A stretch of DNA of 64,000 nt from positions 16,357,611 through 16,421,610 of the forward strand of contig OZ036001.1 in NCBI GenBank assembly GCA_964035015.1. The letters run 5' to 3'. The translations under genes and the position numbers were made by a program. Shown here in pieces: positions 38,643 to 50,611 of this stretch (position 1 is the stretch's first letter; the number at the start of each line of letters is the position of its first letter). The notes under the pieces are model-generated. The model had not been told where the DNA came from and ran no database searches. It was given only the letters and a program-made list of their open reading frames with translations. This stretch comes from Corallium rubrum. Its lineage: Eukaryota > Cnidaria > Anthozoa > Scleralcyonacea > Coralliidae.

Positions 38643-40204
38643 AATATTTAATAAGATTCATGACTTCAAATATTTTATATGAAACTGATCGCCATACTGC
38701 AGGTTAGACCATTTCACTCTATGGAAGAGCTCGAAACAGAGCTGTATAGGCAATTCCCAGATACCTTAGACCTAAAACATTTAAACACTATGTCAAATTC
38801 AAAAACGTTGTAGGCCTGACTCAGACTCTATATTAAGGGCTTATTTACAAGGAGGTATTATCTTAGCCACCGGGTTAGTGCAGTAGCACACTGGTTACCC
38901 TAGCTCTCATACATTTCCTGTGTTTTTGGTTTTTGTTGTCATATTTACAAGGACACTAGGGTAACCTTGGTGCTAGGGTTACCCTAGCTGGGTTATGTTT
39001 TGTCCTTGTGAATGCATTTGCCGTAGGGATAACTAAGCTACCCAGGACAACTGTTTACTTGTTTGGTAACCACATCTAATAGAGTTGACCCAGGGTAGGG
39101 GTTAACTATGGTCTCGCATAAAATAATATAATTATGATTGCCAGACCTCACTATCTATTTTATGAATTTATGAAGTAGTCTACATTATCCAATCTTGACA
39201 AAATCCTTTAGCTTGTATTTCAATTCTTGCTACAATGCTAGTCTCAAAATCATATTAATATTCAATTAAGTTTTCAAACCATTTATATAAACAAATACAA
39301 GAAAGGGAAAATCCTGATTGGGTTTGAGCTACTTGCGCTACAAACACGTCGATATATAAACAAGATTTTCAACAATAATAAAGGTCACCTTTCATTTGAA
39401 GTCTCTCAATCGTGGCGAAGGTAGAATTTATATATCTTTATACGTCGAACGAACTTAAAGAAACTAGAAAATAATTAAGGCAGAAAAATCTGCTTACCTG
39501 AGAGCAGCACGAGGTTTCTTCTTGTCATTGCTGGCGTATATTACCACGTATATCTCAGTGCCAAAATTCCTTTGAAGCGTCTTGCCAATCTTGATAAAAT
39601 AAAGCATCCTTCGCTTGTTGACGGTATTAAACTTGCGGTTTTATAAATCTCTCGCAACACATCTCGTCGTTGTCGTTCAAAGCGAATACATCAAGATCTA
39701 TCACGTTTGTATTAGAGGCAAAGCCATGTTCCAAACGAAAGAATCCGCTTGTAGTGATACTAGTGCAAGTTAGTCAGAATCGATCACTGATCAGTCCACA
39801 AATCAGTCGAGAACTACAAAGTAAAGCGCCGCTAAACCAATCCGTGCTCGTGATAAAGAGCTAATGAAAAATTAAGTCAATCAGAAAGGGTGATACAAGG
39901 GGTCTAAATCCGTCTAGAAGGACAAAGAAATCCGGCGAATACTCGGCAAACCAATCACAGGTCGCCATAAAGGCTAATTTATAAATTCGACCAATCACAG
40001 CGGCTGATACAATAGGCACAAATCCGTCGAGAAAGAACAAAGTCAACCGCGCGACGCGGGTTAAAATGCCGGTCGGCAGTCTTACCTAATCGATTATCTC
40101 GGCGATCTCGAGAGTGGAGACTGAAGGAAGAACGATACGATAATTATTTTTTTTGCGCATTTTTTTACCTTAGTCGTATGACTTATTTGACTAACGCTAA
40201 ATCC
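38643..40204. mobile_element. Foreign insertion of unknown type between LINE 4 ORFs
   Basis: No LINE coding sequence here, and the first residues of ORF2 are missing. Contains repeated GGTAACCCTAGC / CTAGGGTTACC blocks (38890-39000), two near copies of AAATCCGTC(T/G)AGAA (39906, 40020), two CCAATCACAG boxes (39951, 39990), and a possible minus-strand first exon. Ends not resolved; no clear inverted repeats found by eye. Confidence 0.4.
39498..39607 (-). CDS. Possible first coding exon (minus strand), unknown gene
   Basis: ATG at 39607 opens 37 codons (MLYFIKIGKTLQRNF then GTEIYVVIYASNDKKKPR) up to a good donor CAG|GTAAGC at 39498. CCAAT-type boxes lie 350-390 bases upstream in the same direction. 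No continuation exon was found nearby. It could be a captured host promoter and exon or part of a transposon gene. Confidence 0.3.
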
Positions 40205-40817
40205 GCCCCTGGGCTGACATCTTCTGCATCCAAGAAACTCACGCATCCAACAAGGCAACATCAGACAGATGGACGAACGAATGGGGAGGACAGGCTTTCT
40301 GGAGTCATGGCACCCACAAGAGCCGAGGCACTGCGATACTTTTTAGACCATATTTCGATGCAACAATATCAACATGTATCACCGACAATGAAGGACGAGT
40401 TGTGTCACTTATTATGAATTACAATGGCTTTGAAACCAATATTATCTCTATTTACGCACCCACCGATGTTACCAATCGACAAAATTTTTCCAAAGACTAC
40501 AACTCTATCCAATATCAACACAGTATACAATTGTGGCTGGCGATTTTAACTGCATTGCCGGCCTCAGCATGGACAAGAGCGGCGGTAACCCCATTAGAGG
40601 TTTAACCGGAAATGCTGAACTTACACACTGGACAACTACACTAAACCTAACCGACATCTGGCGATACAAACACCTAAATAACCATGAATACACCTGGCAT
40701 AACTCTTACCATTCAATACGAACCAGAATAGACAGAGTCTTTCTACACAACCTGCTCACAGATTACGCAACAGCAAAGATCAACGTATGCCCCTACTCCG
40801 ATCATCACGACTATTAA
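40205..40817 (+). pseudogene. LINE 4 ORF2 endonuclease, frameshifted
   Basis: ADIFCIQETHASN, SRGTAILFRPYF, NIISIYAPTD, VVAGDFNCIAG and IDRVFLHNLL, PYSDHHD: all APE motifs (QETH, YAPT, GDFN, SDH) are present, but in at least two frames (shift near 40490). Confidence 0.8.
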
Positions 40818-40979
40818 AATTCCTACAGACAACTTGCGTGGCCCAGGCGTATGGAAACTGAACACAGCAATTTTGAACGATCAACTCTACGTTAACGAAA
40901 TCCAACACTTTTTAGAGTACTGGATGACAGAACAGAACAACTATGCCAATCTAGACGCCTGGTGGGACGAACTCAAACA

Positions 40980-43640
40980 CAGAATCTAACGACTCTCAAT
41001 TCAACATACCGTGCGAATTGCTAGGAAAAGACGACATCATAAACGACAACTTACAACAGAACTAGAGACCCTACAACAAGCTACTCACCCGGATGAAGAC
41101 AAAATTAGACAGAAACAAATGGAACTAACTAACCTACTAGACAAAGAAGCGGCCGGAGCCCAAATTAGAAGCAGAGCAATATGGACGGAGAAAGGCGAAA
41201 AACCTACACGCTTCTTCTTTGGACTCGAAAAATCAAGACAAAAGAAAAACACTATAACGAAGTTGAAGAAAGGCAACACAACGATAACGGTAACGGAAAA
41301 CCTTGAAATACTCGACGAAGCACAAAATTTCTATCAACGACTATACACGTCCGAACCGACCAACCCTGACGAACAAGCTTGGCTTCTACGACAACTAGAC
41401 AAATCTCTAAACAGTCTAGAACAAACTACCTGTGAAGGACCTATCACAATCGACGAGATGACCACGGCACTCTCAAATATGGCAGGAAACAAATCGCCAG
41501 GACCAGACGGAATCCCGCTCGAATTTTATGCAAAATTCTGGCCTACCCTCAAAACAGCCTTAGCAGCAGTTTTCAACGACAACTATGAACGTAAAACTAT
41601 GACTGAAAGCCAACAAGAAGCCTTGCTCCGACTAATCTACAAAAAAACAAGACGAAGAACTGCTAAAAAACTGGAGACCAATATCTCTGCTAAACGTCTG
41701 CTATAAAATCGCTGCAAAAGTAATAGCACAACGATTACAGACCATACTACCGAGTGTAATACAGATATAGTGGATCAGACATGCGGAATACCGAATAGAA
41801 CAATCTTCGAAAACGTCTTCAAGATTCGAGACATTGTATACCACGTTCAAGATAGGCAGGGAAAAGCTAATCTAATCAATCTCAACCAAGAAAAAGCCTT
41901 TGACCGCGTCAATAGAACCTTCCTCGACAAAACGCTAACTAAACTAAACTTTGGTCCTTCCTTTAAACGATGGATCCACACATTATACGATAACGCCAGA
42001 TGTTTCATCATAAACAACGGATGGCACAGTTACCCGAGCTTCCTTAACCGCGGCTTGAGACAGGGATGTCCCCTTTCCCCGCTCCTATACACTCTTATCG
42101 CTGAATCCCTCGGACAAGCTATACGAAATGATAAAACCATTAATGGCATTCACATACCAGGAGCCCAAGGTAAAAACAATTAAACTGTCACAATATGCGG
42201 ATGACGCAACGCTACTACTCCGAGACGATACTTCGGTAATTCGATCATTCGACATAATTACACGATACGAAGCGGCAACAGGAAGTAAACTCAACTACGA
42301 AAAAACGGAGGGGATGTATTTCGGCCCACAACATGGAAGAACTGGCGGACCGGTTGCGATCAAATGGGAAACCGACCACCTGGACATTCTTGGCACAAAA
42401 ATCGGCGCCACTTTGGAACAGGACTGGGAGAAACCCATCGCTAAACTCGAAAAGAAGCTTCAAGGCTGGTCATCACGATCTATGTCGATTCACGGTCGAG
42501 CAACCATCATCAAAGCCTACGGCTTAGCAAACTTAACTTACCTAGCGACGATCTTCAACGTTCCAGAATCCATTACAACGACAGTGCACAAAATCATCTT
42601 CAAGTTCCTATGGAGAAACGGAGTAGAATATATCAAAAGGGAAACACTACATCTACCAAAAGAAGAGGGAGGCCTAGGTGTCCCAAATTTACGGATGACG
42701 AATATAACGGCAAAAACAAAATGGATCACAAATATTGGCAATGAAAGATACCACCATGCGTAGGTAAAATGGGCCCGATACTACCTTGGAATTCCCCTGA
42801 GCACCATCCACAGCTCCTGGGCTTTTCCACGATCCACTCTCATGCCTCATGCCGACCCAAACAACCTCCCCTTGTGGTACGTAATAGTACAAAAGGCCGT
42901 CAAATCAAACAAGGAACCCTTGGTCAACGCAATACAACAGAGCATCAAGATTACGAATCGCAATAAGTACCTCCACGATACCATGACTACACGACCACCA
43001 CTCAGAGCTACCCGGAAATGGGCGAGCGAATATAATGTTCCCGAAACAAACATGTCCGAAGAATGGCAACTATGGAACTCTCTAAATACCTACCATGAAA
43101 AGGAAATACGCTGGAAAATCCTACATTGGGTCTTACCTACCAGAGCTTACCTCAGCAGCTGCGCACGAATGGAAATCACGGACAAATATCCCTTTTGCAA
43201 TCGAAAGGAGGATATTGAGCAGCACTTCTGAAATGTCGAAGACTGACTGCACTATGGAACCTAATCATCAGTTTCCTTCGGAAGTTGGATTTTACAGCAC
43301 CAACTACCCTAGCCAAAGTAATCTTTGGGCCGACAGGCACAAACCATACCACAGAAGCCTTTCAACTGCGCACTTACCTGATCACATGCACTCTGACGCT
43401 GATTTGGGACACAAGATGGAATCACCTAAAAAATGGACCATCGACGATTATCCTTACAGACGAAGTCAAGAGAAGAATAAGGAACAGAATTAACAGTGAC
43501 GCTTTTAACAATAAACTTACACGATTAGACACCACGTGGGCATACAACAATGTCCTCATCCAGGTCTCCGGAGACAAGATAGTCTTTAAGATCTTAAGAT
43601 CTAAAAAAAAAGGAACAAAAGAAAAAGTTAGTACCTAGGA
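40980..43640 (+). pseudogene. LINE 4 ORF2 reverse transcriptase and C-terminal region, frameshifted
   Basis: RT pieces 41011-41706 (GEKPTRFFFGLEK, MAGNKSPGPDGIPLEFY), 41770-42183 (CGIPNRTIFENV, LNQEKAFDRVNR, GLRQGCPLSPLLY) and 42128-42763 (KLSQYADDATLLL, YADD). The C-terminal part 42769-43640 includes CARMEITDKYPFCNRKEDIEQHF-type cysteine motif, cut by stops. Frameshifts near 41660-41770, 42180 and 42765. Confidence 0.85.
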
Positions 43641-43737
43641 AAAAGGAACATGTAAACACGATCTAGACTAAGAAACTAGGATCATACAAACAATGTAAAT
43701 AGGGAATGTTAATAAAGTATTTTAAAGAGAAAAAAAA

Positions 43738-43804
43738 ACTTTGATCAGCAAGGAAATCCTCTCAGGATGAGGCCGTCTCATTGCACTTCGACTGGGTTGA
43801 CTCC

Positions 43805-43836
<32 letters not shown>

Positions 43837-43880
43837 TATAATTTCTGGTAGTGGGGACCTGCGTTCGCGCTCGTCCCCTT
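43738..43880 (+). ncRNA. U1: U1 snRNA 3' part (after LINE 4)
   Basis: ACTTTGATCAGCAAGG to CTCGTCCCCTT, complete for the portion missing at 37076. Confidence 0.93.
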
Positions 43881-44017
43881 ACAACAATTAAAGCGAAGTC
43901 AAAACACCATCCAAGCGAGCACTCGATTTCACCGTTCTAGTGTTCCTCGTCGACCTCTCGTGCCACAACGCCGACCAACTGCTAGCTATAACAACGACAT
44001 TTTTTACCGCTCCCAAT

Positions 44018-44080
44018 GTCTACGACCATACGACAGGGAAAGCACCGGTTCTCGTCCGATCACCGAAGTTAAGCCGGGTT

Positions 44081-44113
<33 letters not shown>

Positions 44114-44136
44114 GGGAAAACCCCGTGTCATAGACA
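44018..44136 (+). rRNA. 5S: 5S rRNA gene, second copy
   Basis: 119 bases, same start and end stems as the first copy. Some changes in loops (ATACGACAGGG for ATACCACCGGA) suggest that it may be a diverging copy. TTTTT follows. Confidence 0.95.
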
Positions 44137-44217
44137 CCTTTTTCAACTTTCTGCTTCTCCTCCTTTCTCGCAGCGTCCGCTGACCTGAGCCCAATTTTTT
44201 CCCCGATTTTTTTCTTT

Positions 44218-44239
44218 ATCGCTTCTCGGCCTATCGGCT
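44218..44239 (+). ncRNA. U2: U2 snRNA 5' stub (interrupted by LINE 5)
   Basis: ATCGCTTCTCGGCCTATCGG then CT, followed by LINE 5 sequence TGTTCGATAGG. Confidence 0.9.
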
Positions 44240-44260
44240 TGTTCGATAGGTCTGTTCCCG

Positions 44261-44320
44261 AGTCTTCGAGTGTCTTCGAGTGTCTTCGAGTGTCTTCGAG
44301 AGTCTTCGAGAGTCTTCGAG
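44261..44320 (+). repeat. 10-bp tandem repeat in LINE 5 5' UTR
   Basis: Six copies of (A/T)GTCTTCGAG in a row. Related single copies (TCTTCGAGTCTACGAG) are found in the 5' UTR of LINE 6. Possible internal promoter element. Confidence 0.9.
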
Positions 44321-44579
44321 AGTTCTACGAGCTACAAAGGTGACTACAGTTTTACTGTGATAACACTTTTACACCTACTTCGAGTTGTACAACGCCTGCT
44401 GTCCTCTGTCGTGTTCCTGTGGTCTAGTCAAGTTTCTGATGTGTCTTCGTGTTCGTGTGTTTGGATCTTTGGCCTCTTCCTGTGGATACGCGAGTGGTTG
44501 CCGGCCGGCGCCGCATCTTCGGTTGGATTTTCTGGATTATTGGATTTTGGACCGTTTTTGGACTTCGCATTTTTGGATT

Positions 44580-45727
44580 ATGGATATGACCTCACCTTTA
44601 GCTGTCCAGCAGCAGCCTCATTATTCGTTTCGGGATGTTCGGGAGGACTTCAAATCCCAGTGTAATGATCTCTCTCTTGGTGTGTCTGGTATCCAATTGT
44701 TACCGGGGTACAGAGTTCGTCTGTCCTGTCTTGGTGCCGAACATGCTATATACCTTGTGTCTCATGGGTTATCTTTTCGTGGGTTTCCTGTGGAATTAAC
44801 CATGGCTAAATTTGAAAGAACCGTTCGTGTTCATCGTCTTCCACTGGAGTTAAGCCTGGACAGTGGACGCACCACCCTGGGGGCGTTTTGCCCTGTTATG
44901 TCCATTGACCGTGAGTTTGATGAGTTTTATACCGGTATTACTATTGTTGTTATGCGTATTGATACACCCATCCCTTCGAAAACTGTTGTCTCTGGTCAAT
45001 CGGGGGTGGTTATTTACAAGGGTCAAAAGCGTACGTATTTTACGTGCAATAGTCCTACTCATGAAAAGAAGCTCTACCCTACTCGTCTTGCTCGCGCCGC
45101 CGCTCGTCAGGGTGCTGGTACGTCTCTTCAATTTCCTCATCCCCCTGTTTCCCACCAGCCTACTTCTACTACTATGCGTGTTCCTCCTGAGGGGGATCCT
45201 CCAGGGGTCAGTGATCCTCCTTTATCAGGTGTGGCACTTGATCATGGACCCTCGACCTTGCCCATTCCCCCTGCGGCTGGCCTTATTCCGCCGTCCGATG
45301 TTCCTTCTCGTACAGATGTGCCTGCTGCGCATGTGGTGCTTCCTGTTGCAGCCGGATCAGTTAGCTCCCCGATGCTTCCTCGCGTTCCGTCTGGTTTGCC
45401 CGTGATGCCTGCTGTCACTGGCTCTTCTACCATTGTTCCTCCCTCTCTTGATAAAGAGGAATGGACTTTTGTGACTAATCGTTGCAGTAAATCCCGAGTG
45501 GGCCCTTCGACTGACAGGACGGCCGGGGGGACGCTACTATTCCACCCACGGAAATTCGTCCGGTACTTACTCCATCTGGTAATTTATTATATTCTGAGGC
45601 GCTTGCTTCAAATCGGATCCCTAATACGCCTTTTCGTGATTCACCTGACATGGACCTGGTTCTTTCCGAGTCTGATGTTGAGTGGGAAGACGATGACGAT
45701 CCGGAAGTCTTTGACGATCAGAACTAA
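44580..45727 (+). pseudogene. LINE 5 ORF1, frameshifted, knuckle degraded
   Basis: Starts MDMTSPLAVQQQPHYSF. RRM-like region FERTVRVHRLPLELSLD. The expected CCHC knuckle reads YFTCNSPTHEKKLY, with first and last cysteines replaced by tyrosine. A Pro-rich tail follows; a frame change at a G run near 45520 separates the body from the acidic end (DDDDPEVFDDQN) that closes two bases before ORF2. Confidence 0.7.
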
Positions 45728-45729
45728 CA

Positions 45730-46716
45730 ATGGCTGCCAACAGTACTAAGATTTTGACGTTAAACGTTCAAGGCTTGCGTGATTGTCTTAAGCGCGATGT
45801 TTTTATACCATGGATAGCATGTTTTGAGCCGGATATTGTCTGTATACAAGAAACGCACTCAGTCTCTCTCTCTCAGAATTTGAACAATGGTTTAGCGCTT
45901 CACCCATTCAGGTCGCGTCCTCTCCTGGCTCTGCCCGCAGCTGCGGGGTTGGTATCCTTTTGCATCCGTCCTTTTCAGTCGATCATACATGGCGGGACGC
46001 CGATGGTCGTTACGTTTGTGTCGAGTGGTCTAAGTGGAATATTTCTTGTCGGATCCACTGCCTTTATGGCCCGAATAATAAAAAGGACGGTGAGTTATTT
46101 TTTTAATCTCTTTACCCTACGGTTCTTCGGAACATTTTTTGTGGTGATTTTAATACTGTGGTCGATCCGTTACTTGATCGGTTTGGGTGTAATCCTTCTT
46201 CCCCATGGGCATATAACTGGTCTAATGCTCTGCGTAATTTAATGGTACATCGTCGTTTGATGTTTGGCGTTCACGTCATCCTGTCGACCACAATGTAACC
46301 TGGCGGCGTCCCAATGGCTCCCGGATCGTTTTCGTGGTCTCCTTCTAAAGTGTGACATTTTACCGTTTTTTCGCTAGGATCATGCGTATGTTTATTTGGA
46401 GATATCCTTCCCCTTTGGGATTGAGTATACCCGTTCTTTCTGGAAACTTAACAGCTCCATCCTATCAGATCCAGTCCTCCGCAGTCGGGTGCGGGATTTT
46501 TGGAAGGATGGCAACTCCAGTGGGCACAGTTTCACAACCTGGGTAATTGGTGGGATGGTGGCAAGTTACATCTCCGCCGTATTATACAACAGTTTTCCTC
46601 AGAATTGGCTCGTAAGCGTAACACTCGCTTCCACGCCTTGCACTCTCGTCTACAAGTGCTCTCGAATCTCCACAGGGCCGGGGACGCCTCTCATGATCGT
46701 GAAATCTCTATTATTA
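45730..46716 (+). pseudogene. LINE 5 ORF2 endonuclease part, frameshifted
   Basis: MAANSTKILTLNVQGLRDC, then VCIQETHSVS, and in other frames FCGDFNTVVDP-like coding and a linker (LHRAGDASHDREIS) before the Harbinger. Shifts near 45880 and 46120. Confidence 0.75.
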
Positions 46717-46872
46717 GAGACCTTAAGCAGCAGACGTTCGCGAGCCGCCGACGCCACCCGGAAGTAAATGCGAAACTAGATTTTTTTACTGCGCATGACA
46801 TCACGTCCGTGTCTCTCAGCGCGAACGCCAGAACGCCATCTTTGAGGGTTTTGAAAGAACTTCTGTTGTGAA

Positions 46873-47342
46873 ATGGAAAATGCATTGTAAGTATCGGATT
46901 TGATGGATTTTTTCTTATATCCTTGATACGTAAATACTCGTACGCTTCATGATACTGTTTTAATCCCTCTGTATATTTCTATTTGTGGCACAGAAACCCT
47001 GGTAATATGGAGTGGACTGAACAACATGATATATTCTTGTGTCGTGAAATTATGGTAACCAACTTATTAAAGACAAAGAAGAAAACGGTTAAAAGGGCAC
47101 AAATGTGGCAACAAATTGCTCATACGTTGTGTCGCTATAACAAACCAGTCTTTGTTGTTTCTAAAAGAGCAGTTCGAGATCGTTACGGAGTAATTTCATC
47201 GAAATTTAAAAAAAGAAGGAGTGCTGAAGAAAGAGCAAGTGGCATTCATGTCGAAACAAGTGAACTGGATGTGCTGCTAGAAGAGCTCGTTGATCTGGAG
47301 GATTTAAGCAACGAGGAGGGAAACGAGGAGAAATGTTTTTAA
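46873..47342 (+). CDS. Harbinger Myb/SANT-like DNA-binding protein
   Basis: Two exons, 46873-46886 and 46994-47342, joined in phase 2; 120 residues. The SANT/MADF-like trihelix is visible as WTEQHDIFLCREIMV, AQMWQQIAHTLCRYN and VSKRAVRDRYGVISSKFKKR, followed by an acidic tail. In Harbingers this protein brings the transposase to the ends and into the nucleus. The tiny first exon (14 bases) is proposed because it keeps the frame; translation could also start at the Met at 47007. Confidence 0.75.
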
Positions 47343-48172
47343 GCCTTATTGAAAAGTTAAATCCCAACTCCAAGTAGGTTTCCTTCCATAAGCAAAATAT
47401 TTTGTTATTAAGATTAACGCTTAGTTTGGTTTATAGCGTATAGTTGCTTATGTTGTGTTTTGTGCTGAGTTTATACATGGGAAACCATTTAAACACTTTT
47501 ATAATTTATTTGTATAAACATGTACATAAAATAAAGTTTTTTAAACTGAATAAATTGGTTAATGATTTACTTACTACTTTTAGTGGTAGAACGTTTGGAT
47601 ATGTGTGTTTCTTGGGCAGGTATCCTAATAACCATTTGTGTTGATACATAAAAATGTTAAAAAACCACTCTGAGTTGTTGTTTTCAAATTGTATTGCTAT
47701 TTTGCATCTTTTATTATGTTGCATAATGAAATTATGTTGATTATTATCTTTTGTAACACTTCTAAAAAAGTACACCAATTGCTATGTGCATTTTTAATAA
47801 AGATGAAAGTTTAATATTCTTATGACTTTTATCATTTGTTTGAACAAATCTCACTGCTGGATTTAGCATTTTATGAACCTGGACTAGGTAAATGATACAA
47901 TATGTATTTTAAAGTAACAAGTTCACACAAGTTGTTTTACCTTATTTTGAGGATACAAAATGTTAATACAATACATTGTCATGGCTTAATACCATTAAAA
48001 TCACATTGTCATATAGTAGCATTAAAAGAATGGTTAGATAAAACAGATCATATAGTACAGTACAAAAGTAATAATACACTTCTTAACACTACTTTTTACT
48101 TCAATATTTCTGACTGGGTTAAGATGTCTCATAACTTATGTGAAGTATTCTTGCACTGTTGGTGGTTCTAAA
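47343..48172. other. AT-rich middle of the Harbinger between convergent genes
   Basis: No supported ORF or repeat. The two gene ends face each other here. Confidence 0.6.
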
Positions 48173-49470
48173 TCAAAAATATGTAGATGTTTTGTTGCCA
48201 TACAAACATGTGATGGCATTTTGCAATAAGGAACAAACAATGTACATTTTACCAACACTGCTTAATCCTATCTTCAAGTTTTTCTTAAAGTCCATAAACT
48301 TAAAAGAATTTACAACATCACCAAAGATCCACTCCAGAGTGACCCGCACACTACTCATAGACTTATTGAAAGCTTGCATGTCTGGAGTTAGCCTTGCATC
48401 CCTAAATGGACTTTGTAAGTGAACCCTTTGGGGATATGCAGGATCTCCATAAAGGCACATGGGTTGGCCATGTGTAGAGAATGCATACTGCTCGAGATTT
48501 TGTAGCAAACCAGAGTCAGTCAGAATACCAGAATCGTGTCTTTTCCCCTCTACAATATAAAGATAATTTATATGTAGGAAATATTACTATCTTTTTAACT
48601 GTAGTTAGAACAATTATTTAATAGCCAAATAATACAGGAGTAATAAACAAAAAAAATTGAAATTGTATGAATTCTACTTCATGAACATTAAAACAAGATT
48701 CAATCTTTCAAGAGAAAAATAAAAGAGAGAAGAAAAAAGTGTTATAAAACAAAACAAAAGCAAAAAATCTCACCAGTAACCAAACAATTTAATGTTTGCC
48801 CAATCTTACCTACAGGGCCATAAAGGTTCCCAATAAGACCATTTGGTAAAGTTACTGCCTGGAACTTTAAAGAATGTACTCTTTTATGTCCATTATAGAC
48901 AAGTCTCTGGTTAACTTTAGTCCTGCATATTGGACGCACGGTCCCATCAACATATCCAAAACATCTATCTAGTGCAGCTCCCTTTCTATGTACTGCATCT
49001 GCATCGACCTCTGAGGAAGCAGGATCAAAAACCTGATGGTTCCATTCAGAAATCCGGTGCCCATGAACTTCGTAGAGTTGGTTAACGACAGCATTCGTGA
49101 TCATGCAGATTTCTGGCACTGGTCTACCAAAACTCGGAATCATGTCGTTGTAGCGGCAAGGATATGCTGTTCGTATTAAGAGCATGCATAACCCTTCTAT
49201 TTGGTCAGCAACAGTTCTCTGATTACACCTGAATACCTCGGGTAATTGAAGCACATCTGCCAAAAGAGGAATATCATGTTTTTCGACTCTAAAATTGTAC
49301 TTGCATTCTGCTTCTTCTATATTATAAAGGTCAAAGCGATCGAATTCATATGAAAAAGCTGGATTCTTCGATGTGTATTCTTCAAGTAAGACAAGCAATT
49401 CATTTTCTGAAATATGTCCCCAGTCATAGCTTATGAAGAGCATGTCACGAATAGCCTGAAATCCGGACAT
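48173..49470 (-). CDS. HARBI1-like DDE transposase, two exons
   Basis: Exons 49470-48810 and 48549-48173 (donor GTAG|GTAAGA, acceptor TTGTAG|AGG), 345 residues, no lesion. HTH-like part around QRTVADQIEGLCML. Catalytic triad: CFGYVDGTVRPI (D), CLYGDPAYP (D) and VRVTLEWIFGDV (E). GPVEGKRHDSGILTDSGLL spans the splice site and is the hallmark of the family. Length fits HARBI1 (about 350). It should cut and paste this element, with the Myb-like partner. Confidence 0.9.
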
Positions 49471-49645
49471 ATTCGGTTTTTGAAAAACAAAAACTGAAAT
49501 CTAAAAGAACTCAACGTCGGTCGCCTTGGCCGAACACGGCTTAATTTGTTTTTGGCGCCACGAACCGCGTTCTCGATCCAGACTCCCGCGACAAACGGCC
49601 TGACGTCTGCGGCTCGCGAACGCCTGCTGCTTAAGGTCTCTATTA

Positions 49646-50611
49646 ATGTCGAAATCGAGGAACTTTTGACCTACCGCGCCCACGGTGCAAAAGTTCGTGC
49701 CCAGGTTCAGTGCACTGAGGACGGTGAACAATCGTCGCATGTTTTTTTCTAAATTTAGAACGCAAACGCGCGCAGCAGCGGTTAATCTGTGGGGTCTATC
49801 GCCCGGACGATTCTTTGGTCACTACGACAGCCGATGTTGTTCTAACCTTTGCTGATTTTTATCGCAACCTGTTTTCAAGTCAACCCCTTGATCCAGATCT
49901 TGAGGACAATTTTATCCATTCCTTGGAACGCTCTCTTTCGGTAGAGGACGCGTGTCTCTGTGAAGGTCCGTTAACGCTCGACGAATGCTCGGCTACGCTT
50001 AAAGGCATGTCTTCTGGGAAAACGCCCGGCATTGACGGTCTCTCTATGGAATTTTATCGTTCCTTTTGGAGCATCCTGGGGAAGGATTTTGTTGACGTGG
50101 CTAATTTTGCTGACCATTTTGGTCACTTGTGTCCGACTCAACGTCAAGGCATTACTTGCTTGCTGTACAAGGGTGATCAACAAGAGGCTGGTAATTGGCA
50201 TCCAATCTCGCTGTTTGCGTCGATTACAAGATCATCGCGGGTGCGGTGGCGAAACGTTTGTTATTGGTCTTGTCCAAGGTTGTCTCTCCTGATCAGACTT
50301 GCGGTGTGCCTGGCCGATTTATCGGGGAAAACATCGCTTTACTTCGTGACGTCATTGATTATAATCTCATTCGACCAAGAGAAAGCGTTCGACGGCGTCG
50401 AATGGGCTTTTTGCATCGAGTGCTTTCCACCATGGGGTTTGGTCCTTCGTTTGTTCGTTGGATTCAGCTGCTATACACCGATGTGCGTAACGCAGTGCAG
50501 GTCAATGGTTTCCTTTCCGCTTTTTTCTCCGTTTCTCGTGGGGTCCGTCAAGGTTGTCCTCTTTCTCCGTTGTTGTACGTCCTCATGGCAGAAACATTGG
50601 TTTGTGCTATT
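49646..50611 (+). pseudogene. LINE 5 ORF2 RT, first part
   Basis: Resumes VEIEELLTYRAHGAKVRAQ, then SSGKTPGIDGLSMEFYRSFW, GVPGRFIGENIALLRDV, GVRQGCPLSPLLYVLMAETL. Frame changes near 49752 (stop in VFF), 50200 and 50380. It ends at ETLVCAI where the next element begins. Confidence 0.8.

Larger units (their letters stand above)
37077..43737 (+). mobile_element. LINE 4, inserted in a U1 snRNA gene
   Basis: Flanked by U1 5' part (ending ACTTT at 37072-37076) and U1 3' part (starting ACTTT at 43738-43742), so a 5-bp duplication is likely. Carries ORF1 with three zinc knuckles and a degraded ORF2 with endonuclease and RT of L1/Tx1 type. Ends in an A-rich tail (TTTTAAAGAGAAAAAAAA). Codon use is A-rich, unlike the U2 LINEs, so it is a separate family. 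A 1.5-kb foreign piece lies between the two ORFs. Confidence 0.85.
46717..49640. mobile_element. Intact PIF/Harbinger transposon (2.9 kb)
   Basis: About 40-bp inverted repeats (46717-46756 and 49601-49640; start GAGACCTTAAGCAGCAG, three mismatches). Flanking direct repeat TATTA (46712-46716, 49641-49645); with the repeat shifted by one base this can be read as a 3-bp ATT duplication, nearer to the family's usual 3 bp. Two genes, Myb-like on + and DDE transposase on minus, both open. Confidence 0.85.

Noticed and set aside
44261..44320. Short regular repeats as a CRISPR array
   Set aside because: Units are contiguous 10-mers with no spacers, in a eukaryotic LINE 5' UTR.
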